A stretch of DNA of 64,000 nucleotides from Chamaea fasciata (taxonomy: Eukaryota > Chordata > Aves > Passeriformes > Sylviidae): contig JARCOQ010000006.1 in NCBI GenBank assembly GCA_029207755.1, positions 6,912,013 through 6,976,012 of the forward strand, written 5' to 3'. The translations under genes and the position numbers were made by a program. Below are positions 39,062 through 46,416 of this stretch, piece by piece. Below the pieces are notes generated by a model. It saw only the letters and a list, made by a program, of their open reading frames with translations, made no database searches and had not been told where the DNA came from. Position 1 is the stretch's first letter; the number at the start of each line of letters is the position of its first letter.

Positions 39062-39079
39062 AGGGGCCCTGCCTCTAGC
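39057..39079 (+). promoter_or_regulatory. Hairpin at the gag/pro stop codon
   Basis: GCTAGAGG (39057-39064) pairs perfectly with CCTCTAGC (39072-39079) around a 7-nt loop (GGCCCTG). The TAG at 39059-39061 lies inside the 5' arm, and pro continues in the same frame. Retroviruses with gag and pol in one frame (for example MLV) use stop-codon readthrough helped by RNA structure, usually placed a few bases downstream of the stop. Here the stop is within the stem, so the readthrough role is only a suggestion. Confidence 0.45.
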
Positions 39080-39121
39080 CAGGAAGAGGCACGGGAAAAT
39101 CAGGTTTTTTGGACTGTGTAG

Positions 39122-39460
39122 ATTCGATAGCCTGGCACATCAGAGCCACAAAAATATGAAGCTTTAGTAGATACTAGGTCGCAGTGTACTCTAATGCCAT
39201 CAGAACATGTGGGGGCAGAACCAATTTCCATTGCCAGGGTGACGGGGGGATCACAAGAACTAACTCTGGTTGAAGCCGAAGTGAGCCTGACCGGGAAGGA
39301 GTGGCAGAAACTTCCGATTGTGACCGGCCCAGAGGCTCCATGTATTCTAGGCATAGACTTCCTCAAGAATGGATATTATAAAGACCCTAAAGGACTCAGA
39401 TGGGCTTTTAGAATAGCTGCTGTGGAGACAAAGAACATTAAGCAGTTGAACACCTTACCG
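39122..39460 (+). pseudogene. Retroviral protease pseudogene (pro)
   Basis: An aspartic protease of the retroviral type lies in the same frame as gag. The active-site region is at 39170-39181 and reads D-T-R-S, where the family has D-T-G-S; AGG replaces a glycine GGN codon, a G-to-A change. The C-terminal ILGIDFL motif (39344-39364) is intact. Stops TAG at 39119 and 39128 lie just upstream, in the gag/pro linker. The protease would normally dimerise and cut the polyprotein in the virion. With the active-site glycine lost and stops upstream, it is inactive. Confidence 0.8.
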
Positions 39461-40483
39461 AGACTATCAGAGAACCCATCTGCAGTGAGACTCCTGAAGG
39501 TAGAAGAACAACAAGTACCTGTTGCCACCTCAACAGTGCACCGTCGGCAGTATCGAACAAATCGGGACGCCGTGATCCCCATCCACAAGATGATCCGTGA
39601 GCTGGAGAGCCAAGGGGTGGTCAGCAAAACCCACTCACCCTTCAACAGCCCCATCTGGCCTGTGCGCAAGTCTGATGGAGAATAGAGACTGACTGTAGAC
39701 TATCGTGCATTGAATGAAGTGACTCCACCGCTGAGCGCTGCTGTGCCGGACATGCTAGAACTTCAGTACAAGCTGGAGTCCAAGGCAGCGAGGTGGTATG
39801 CCACTATTGACATTGCCAATGCATTTTTCTCCATTCCTCTGGCCGCAGAATGCAAGCCTCAGTTTGCTTTCACCTGGAGAGGCGTGCAGTACACCTGGAA
39901 CCGGCTGCCCCAGGGGTGGAAACACAGCCCCACCATCTGCCATGGGCTGATCCAAGCTGCACTGGAGAAAAGTGAGGCTCCAGAACATCTACAGTACATT
40001 GATGACATCATTGTGTAGAGAAAGACTGCAGCTGAAGTGTTCGAGAAAAGAAAGAAGATCATCCAGATTTTGCTGAAAGCCAGGTTTGCCATCAAAAAGA
40101 GCAAAGTCAAAGGACCTGCCAGAAAGATCCAGTTCCTGGGAGTAAAGTGGCAAGATGGACGGCGGCAGATCCCCACTAAGGTCATTGATAAGATCACAGC
40201 AATGTCTCCACCAACCAGCAAAAAAGAAACACAAGCTTTCCTAAGAGCCATAGGTTTTTGGAAGATGCACATTCCTGAGTACAGTCAGATCGTGAGCCCT
40301 CTCTACCTGGTTACCCGCAAAAAAAACAATTTCCACTGGGGCCCTGAACAGCAACAAGCCTTTGCCCAGATCAAGCAGGAGATTGCTCATGCAGTAGCCC
40401 TTGGCCCAGTCAAGACGGGACCAGATGTGAAGAATGTGCTTTATTCTGCAGCCGGGAACAACAGTTTGTCCTGGAGCCTTTAG
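39461..40483 (+). pseudogene. Reverse transcriptase pseudogene (pol, RT domain)
   Basis: The RT fingers/palm are clearly recognisable. The first catalytic Asp is at 39809-39811 (in ATIDIANAFF), LPQG at 39905-39916 and YIDD at 39995-40006, all intact. The FAFTWRGVQYTW segment before LPQG and SPTICH after it are class III-like. Stops are TAG 39683 (in the segment before LTVDYR, a position that is Trp in most retroviral RTs), TAG 40016 (two codons after YIDDI) and TAG 40481 in the connection region. Family role: copying RNA to DNA from the tRNA-Lys primer. The domain is broken only by nonsense codons; no indel is visible. Confidence 0.92.
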
Positions 40484-41368
40484 CAGAAGGTGCCAAGGGA
40501 AACCCGAGGCCGACCACTAAAATTCTAGAGTCGAAGTTACAGAGGATCTGAAGCCAACTACACTCCCACAGAGAAAGAGATCTTGGCCGCCTATGAAGGA
40601 GTTCAAGCCGCCTCAGAAGTGATTGGCACAAAAGCACAACTCCTCTTGGCACCCCGACTACCAGTGCTGGGGTGGATGTTTAAAGGAAAGGCTCCCTCCA
40701 CGCACCATGCCACCGATGCCACATAGAGCAAATGAACTGCCCTCATCACACAGCGTGCCCGTATTAAAAACCCAAATCGCCCTGGGATTTTGGAGATAAT
40801 TACAAACTAGCCGAAAAGAGAAAACTTCGGTTTCACGGACGAAGAAAAGCAGGTACAAGTGACATGAGCTGAAAAAGCTCCTCCATACAACCAACTGCCA
40901 GCAGAAGAAACACACTACGCTCTTTTCACTGATAGTTCCTGTCGCATCGTGGGAATGAACCGTAAGTGGAAAGCAGCCGTATGGAGCCCCACACGACAAG
41001 TTGCAGAAGCCACTAAAAGAGATGGAAGATCAAGTCAGCTTGCTGAACTCAAAGCTGTTCAATTAGCCCTTGACATTGCTGAAAGAGAGAAGTAGCCAAA
41101 GCTCTACCTCTACACTGATTCGTAGATGGTAGCCAATGCTCTGTGGGGCTGGCTGAAAAGGTAGAAAAAAGCCAACTGGCAGCGTAGAAGAAAACCAATC
41201 TGGGCTGCTGATAAATGGAAGAACGTTACCACTCGTGTAGAGAAGCTGCCTGTGAAAGTCCGCCATGTAGATGCCCATGTTCCCAAGAGTCGGGCTAATG
41301 AAGAACACCAAAACAACAAGCAGGTAGATCAGGCTGCCAAGATAGAAGTGTCAAAGATAAATTTAGAT
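40484..41368 (+). pseudogene. Connection and RNase H pseudogene (pol)
   Basis: It continues in frame from RT. The RNase H core begins at 40925 with F-T-D-S-S; the first catalytic Asp (40931) is present, but the following Gly is Ser (GGT to AGT type change). The second acidic residue is in QLAELKAVQ (Glu codon 41045) and the third is Asp in LYTDS (41117). Stops are dense: TAG 40526, TAG 40724, TGA 40733, TAG 40808, TGA 40865, TAG 41093, TAG 41123 and TAG 41162. The stop at 41123 directly follows TDS, where related RNase H domains usually have Trp. The high stop density compared with RT supports a 3'-increasing mutation gradient. Confidence 0.88.
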
Positions 41369-42244
41369 TAGCAACACAAAGAAGAGTTGTTCCTAGCCCG
41401 ATGAGCCCATGATGCCTCGGGTCATCAGGGCAGAGATGCCACCTATAAGTGGGCCCGAGACCAAGGGGTGAATTTAACCATAGACAGTATTTCTCAAGTT
41501 ATCCATGACTGTAAGACATGTGCTGCAATCAAGCAAGCCAAGCGGGTAAAGCCCTTATGGTATGGTGAGCAGTAGTCCAAATATAAATATGGAGAAGCCT
41601 GGCAGATTAACTACATCACCCTTCCCCAAACCCGCCAGGGCAAGCATTATGTGCTAACCATAGTGAAAGCCACCACTAGATGGTTGGAGACCTACCCTGT
41701 GCCTCATGCTACTGCCCGGAACACCATCCTGGACCTGGAAAAACAAGTCCTGTGGAAACATGGCACCCCTGAGAGAATCGAGTCGGACAATGAGACTCAT
41801 TTCAAAAATAGTCTTATAAGCACCTAGGCTAGAGAACATGGCATTGAGTGAGTGTACCATATTCCTTATCATGCACCAGCGGCCGAGAAAGTTGAACGGT
41901 GCAATGGCCTGCTTAAAACTACCTTGAAAGCACTGAGTGGAAGAACCTTTAAGAATTGAAATACTAATTTAGCAAAGGCCACCTAGTTGGTGAACACTCG
42001 AGGTTCCACCAACCGAGCAGGTCCTGCCCAATCTGAGCCCTTGCAAAAGACAGACAGAGATAAAGTTCCAGTAGTACACATGAGAAATATGCTGAGAAAA
42101 ACTGTTTGAATTAATCCTGCCTCCAGTAAAGACAATCCCATCCGTGGGGTTGTCTTCGCTCAGGGACCAGGTTGCACCTGGTGAGTGATGCAAAAGAATG
42201 GAAAAACCCGATGCATACCTCAAGAGGACCTTGTTTTGAGGTGA
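41369..42244 (+). pseudogene. Integrase pseudogene (pol, IN domain)
   Basis: The N-terminal HHCC zinc finger is intact (His codons 41408 and 41423, Cys codons 41510 and 41519). The catalytic core has Asn (AAC, 41609) where the first Asp of the D,D-35-E triad is expected in the QI-x-YITLPQ context. The second Asp is at 41786, followed by N-E-T where N-G-T is usual; the Glu is at 41894 (VERCNG). A C-terminal SH3-like segment (GKTRCIPQEDLVLR) ends at about 42241. Stops are TAG 41369, TGA 41402, TAG 41573, TAG 41825, TGA 41849, TGA 41957, TAG 41984, TGA 42107, TGA 42182 and TGA 42242; the last may be close to the natural end, since the first TAA in frame is at 42299. No dUTPase or env follows. 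Confidence 0.9.
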
Positions 42245-42331
42245 ACTATCCATGACAATGTGGCTGCATCCATATTTGCATATATATATATGTATTTTTA
42301 ATAGTTAAAACTCAATGTAATATGTTTGTAT

Positions 42332-42355
42332 GGGAAAAAAATTCGGGGTGGATAA
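42332..42355 (+). promoter_or_regulatory. Degenerate polypurine tract before the 3' LTR
   Basis: GGGAAAAAAA, a TTC interruption and GGGGTGGATAA lead straight into the LTR. Its position fits the plus-strand primer site, but it is not a clean purine run. A short TA repeat lies at about 42280-42291. Confidence 0.6.
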
Positions 42356-43026
42356 TGTTGGAGGTTGGGTTTGTTCCTTCTTTCTCTGAGGAATTTTTTC
42401 CCCACGGGTTGCCAAGGGGACCGGGTGTTGGATACTTGAGAGTGCTTGGCTGAAACAAAGAGATGGACAAAAAGTGGAATAAAGAGATAACGCAAGTAAA
42501 AGACACAGCTTGAGGCAGCTGCGTGCTTTTCTGCTTCCGGCGTTCGAGAGACGCGTGTCGGCCGCTCCTCGAAGATCTCAGCCGCCGCAAAGCACGCCGA
42601 GCAGAAGCTGAGTCGCTTTTCTGCCTCGCCTTCGAACTTCTTCGGCGCTGCTCCTCTTGCTGCAGCGTGACCCTGCACTCCCTGCGCTGCCGGGACATCC
42701 TGCCCCTGCCTGCCGGGACACCCTGCCATCCCAGCGACCAGCCCAGGACTTTTCCACTGTTCCAGCTTAGTGCTCTGAAAATCCTGCAGAGACACCGAAA
42801 CCAAACTGCCCTGAGTTTTGTGAAACAAAGCCCTCAAGGTTCTTGGTGCTGTTGTCGTTTGTCATTAATGCTGTAGTTGTTTGGTAGGGGGGGGAGTTTT
42901 TTTTGTGTTTGTTTGCTTTGTATTACATACTAATAAAAAACTGCTATTCCTGTTTCCCAAATCTTTGCCAAAGAGCCTCTGATTGTAATTTTACCTAGCA
43001 GATACCTGTCTTCCTAAACCAAGACA
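42356..43026 (+). repeat. 3' LTR
   Basis: 671 bp, the same length as the 5' LTR with no indels. At all six isolated differences the 5' copy has G and this copy has A (42573, 42769, 42780, 42886, 42933, 42938). It carries canonical AATAAA at 42932-42937, where the 5' LTR has AGTAAA, and TAAA at 42480-42483 where the 5' copy has GGGG. The CpG-rich core is retained. Confidence 0.97.
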
Positions 43027-43031
43027 GCTGG
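43027..43031. repeat. Right target-site duplication (GCTGG)
   Basis: Matches 36468-36472 exactly and confirms a single integration event with both ends intact. Confidence 0.9.
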
Positions 43032-43995
43032 ATGTTATTTAAGGGAAGCAGCATGGGCAGGATACCCCCTAAGAAATAGATTCAATCAAAGTAGCATTTG
43101 AGAGTAATGAAGATGTCCTAGAGTATTTTATGTGTTATAATTAAGATATGTGTTTGCTTATGTTAGTCCCAAGGAAGGACTGGCATACCTTCCAGATGCT
43201 TTCTGCAGATCTGAATTTTCATCAAATGTTTGAACCTTTACGCTGAAGACCCCACATTTTTTTATTACCCATTTAGGTATGGAGAGAGTATGACAGTCCT
43301 TGCATGTTGAGAACAACAGTAGCTGAAGCACACCTTAAATATGTACCCACCTTCTGAAAATAATGATTTTGCTGTAACTCAAGGGAGACTGGCTTCACAG
43401 AAACCCCACAGCCATCATTACATGTGTTTACATCCCAAAACTATTCCTAATCATTTCCCTCCTGTGACTGGGTGGCAGCCACTTGGCTGGATGTCATTCA
43501 AATGCAGGGAGACAATGCAGCTTGGGGAAGCTGGCCTTGAGACAGCAAAACTGCCCAAACCACCCAAATATGTAACTTGAGCACCCAATTATATTAGCAA
43601 ATTATAATGGCTAGAGCTTGAGATAGTGGAAAATAAAATACAGACCAAATTTTCTACCTTCTAAAATGACAGTCTCCTACTTCATGTGAGATTTTCCCAC
43701 CTTTTCCTTTTTTCCTTCCCCTTTTACTTCTCCAAATAGTAAAGCCTTAAAAGGGTCATTGAAGTTAAGTCTTATCTCTCTTATCTTTTGTGCTACTCAG
43801 TGGCTGTACTGTTGAGTCTCATCCCCACAGATAAAATCCTCTACTGCCACAGAGAGAATTTATTTTCATTTTTCTTCTGCCTGTAACAATTTTCTTCTCT
43901 GGGGTTATTCCCCACCCTTGGAACATGACCTAAGGTCCATCACACTTGAAATAAATAAGACGTGGTTCAACATAAACTGTAAATTCTGGCTTGCA
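43032..43995. other. Unique sequence downstream of the provirus
   Basis: No gene or repeat family was recognised. A 79-codon plus frame at 43341-43580 lacks domains. Confidence 0.5.
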
Positions 43996-44119
43996 AAAAA
44001 AACCAAAAAAACCCCCAACCCCCCCCCTCCCCCCCCAAACCCCCCAAAACAGCAACAACAAAACAACAAAACACAGCAGTAACAACAACAACAACCAGAA
44101 AAAAAAGAAACAAAAAACC
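43996..44119. repeat. C/A low-complexity tract with G-quadruplex potential on the minus strand
   Basis: Runs C5 (44012-44016), C9 (44019-44027), C8 (44029-44036) and C6 (44040-44045) are separated by 1-3 bases. The minus strand therefore has four G-tracts with very short loops, a textbook quadruplex pattern. An AAC/CAA-rich stretch follows to about 44119. Confidence 0.85.
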
Positions 44120-45149
44120 TCACACGGACAAAAAACTATCAAATTGTTCATCCTGCAAACAAGAAAATGGCATTATTGCCAGGTTTTATTATGTTACTGT
44201 GGCTAGTATGATTTTCATTGTCCATGCTCATAAAAGGAAGGAGATAGATAAACTTGTGTTAAAAGAGATTTATTTATAGTCTTCCTGTTTGCTCAAAAAG
44301 TCTCAAAATTTGACCTCAATATGCCCTAAAGACTTTAGCCCAGGAAATGAAGTGTCCTCGTGTATATATATTTTTAGATTTCATGGTTTTCAGCTTCACT
44401 GCAGGACTTTTGGGGTTTTGCTCACAGTGTTTGAGTGCTTGAGGTTAGCAGCACTACAATGACTAATAAAATCATGGGTTTTTCTAATCAGCAAAATATA
44501 AGATTACATTCAAACTAGAAATCCAAGCGTAAAAAATAGAGAACACATGTGTTTCACATAATGGGGTTTTTTTCTTCTCACAAGTCATATCTTAAATACT
44601 TCACAGAATTAAAAACACAGAAGAAAGTCTCACCCCAGCCCCATTCAACTGATAGCCCAGGGAAACAGAAATTTAAAAAAAACAAGACATGTGATGACCT
44701 CTGAGGTTAGAAATGTGATCATCAGATCATAAAACTAAAGAGAATACGGATGCAATGAAGTAATATGAAATAATATGTTAGAAGATGTTCACATTCATGG
44801 TGCCTAGGCCCCATAAACAGGGAAAGACCACAGAACTGAGGTCAGAGAAGGTGACAGCTACATCTGTGAGGAAAGCTGCAGGCAGTCAAGGCAGCTGGTT
44901 TGAAAAAAAATGAAAATAAAAAGTGGGATTGGCAATTGTTACTAGATCATGGGATGCCTCCTTGTGACTGGGGTGATGCAGCCACAGTGTTGCTTGTTAG
45001 GCAAGATGAGTCCAAGAACCATTTTGGTCTTGTGAGTGAACACATGAGCTGATACTGATAGAGCACAGGGATCTTGTTACTGACACAGAGTTCTACTCTG
45101 CAGGACACACCTGGACAAGTGGACATGTTATACACTCTCTTTACAATTC
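44120..45149. other. AT-rich unique sequence
   Basis: Nothing recognisable. The last 200 bp are less AT-rich and might belong to the CR1-related element that follows. Confidence 0.45.
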
Positions 45150-45785
45150 ACAAGCTCCAGTCTTGCTGAGGCAGGGGGAGATGACCTCCCTGCCCACAGG
45201 AGTTGTGTCCAGGCGGAGGAGCTGTGTTCCCAGGTAAAAGAACCATGGGAGGGGGTCAGCAGACTGCACAGAATCAGGAACAACCAGGAAGGGGTTGATC
45301 AGACCTTCTCAGAGGTTCTGCAGAGAGAATAACCTGAACCCCCAGCAGGGACAGGCTCAATCTGTGTTCATCAGGCTGTGAACTGGAGATTCCTGAGATG
45401 CTGAAGACTCTAGGCTGATGGCTTCAGGCATCAGGCGGATAACTCATGTCCACTTGCAGATCTGAATATATTCGGTGCCATAACTTCAGATGAGGGACCA
45501 GGAGAGCTCTTTCCAACAAAGTAGCCAAGGATGGAGCAAGGAGGAAGCAGCAAGTGAGACCAGTAGGCAAATCCTGCTTTAGGGAGGGGGATGGAGGCTC
45601 CATCTGATGACCAGACCTGCTGCCTGGGGATGTTTGCTTTATTGCTGGGAGTTCAGGTCTGGAACATTGTAGAGAGGCTGCCTAGGCTTGAATGGCCCTT
45701 GGATTATTATTTCCTGCTGGTCCTCCAAAGGGACACTAATGATACTGCCAGGGGAGATCCTGACTGCTTCAAGCATGACTGACTA
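45150..45785 (+). mobile_element. CR1 LINE ORF1 remnant (coiled coil plus SGNH-esterase-like part)
   Basis: The translation around 45205-45335 has the spacing of the CR1 ORF1 coiled coil (an ELCSQV...VSRLHRIRN pattern). The frame at 45591-45782 includes TCCLGMFALLLGVQVWNIV, then DYYFLLVLQRDTNDTARGD, which resembles the SGNH-esterase part of avian CR1 ORF1 (a CCLPGA-like block followed by DYYPLL..V.xND). Several stops break ORF1. Identification is from remembered family features and was not searched. It runs directly into CR1 ORF2 3' sequence at about 45786. Confidence 0.6.
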
Positions 45786-46416
45786 ATCATCTGGAAAGCA
45801 GACTTGCAGAAAGAGACCTTGGTAAGAGCTGCATTAGGGAGATCATTGCCAGCAGGTTGAGAAAGGTGATCTTCCCTCTCTGCTCAGCACTGGTGAGGCA
45901 CATTTGGAGCCCAGAGTCCAGCACTGCGCTCCCCAGTAAATGGAGACACGGGCATACAGGAGTGACTTCAGCAAAGGTGAAGAAAAGTTCATTGGGACTG
46001 GGACATCAGACACTCCAGGAGAAGCTGAGTGAGCTGGATTTGTTCAGCTGGAAGAAGAGAATGCTCATGAGCGGATCGTTTCAATGTGTATAAATACCTG
46101 ATGGGATGACGTGGAGAAGGTGGAACCAGAATCTTTTCAGTTTTCAGTGCTGCGCACAGAAAGGAAGAAAGGCCATGGGAACAAATGGAAATATGGGAAA
46201 TACCAAATAATTCAAACGATGTTCCAGTTTTTTTTAGATAGTGAGAGTAGCTGAATGCTGGAAAACATCGTCCAGAGGGGTTGTGGAGTCTCCATCTTAG
46301 AGAAGTTCAAGACCAAACTGGACATGGACACAAGCAATCTGCTTAAGCTGACCCTGTTTGAGCAGGTTGGACTAGGGGATCTCCAAAGGCTGCTTCCCGC
46401 CTCAGCTTTTCTGTGC
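45786..46416 (+). mobile_element. CR1 LINE ORF2 C-terminal part and 3' end
   Basis: CTCAGCACTGGTGAGGCACA, TTGTTCAGCTGGAAGAAGAG and GGTTGTGGAGTCTCCATCTT, then AAACTGGACATGGACACAAG and GGTTGGACTAGGGGATCTCC, follow the order of the CR1 ORF2 end and 3' tail in sense orientation. The element ends near 46416 (TTTTCTGTG). ORF2 is broken by many stops. Joined to ORF1 on the left without the ~2 kb of endonuclease/RT that normally separates them. Confidence 0.85.

Larger units (their letters stand above)
36473..43026 (+). mobile_element. Full-length endogenous retrovirus, class III (ERV-L)-like, G-to-A edited
   Basis: A 6,554-bp provirus: 5' LTR 36473-37143, Lys primer site 37149-37166, gag-pro-pol in one frame from about 37271 to 42244, degenerate polypurine stretch, and 3' LTR 42356-43026. 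The TSD is GCTGG. The reverse transcriptase block around LPQGWKHSPTICH and YIDD, with a preceding FAFTWRGVQYTW segment, resembles class III/spuma-type RT more than alpha/beta types. No env and no dUTPase are seen downstream of integrase; only about 110 bp separate the end of the frame from the LTR. The frame carries 27 in-frame TAG/TGA codons, no TAA and no frameshift. The element cannot encode functional proteins as it stands. Confidence 0.95.

Noticed and set aside
37271..42244. Stop codons read as Trp by a recoding system
   Set aside because: Nuclear genes of vertebrates do not recode UAG/UGA as Trp in bulk, many TGG codons remain, and changes at Gly and Asp codons show the same G-to-A direction without involving stops.
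37271..42244. RIP-like or CpG-deamination origin of the stops
   Set aside because: C-to-T change would make TAA from CAA and TAG from CAG. No in-frame TAA exists, numerous CAA/CAG codons survive, and LTR CpGs are intact. One or two TGA codons (for example 40733) could still come from CGA.
42245..42355. A hidden env or dUTPase gene between integrase and the 3' LTR
   Set aside because: Only about 110 bp remain and they contain a TA repeat and polypurine-like sequence; there is no room for either gene.
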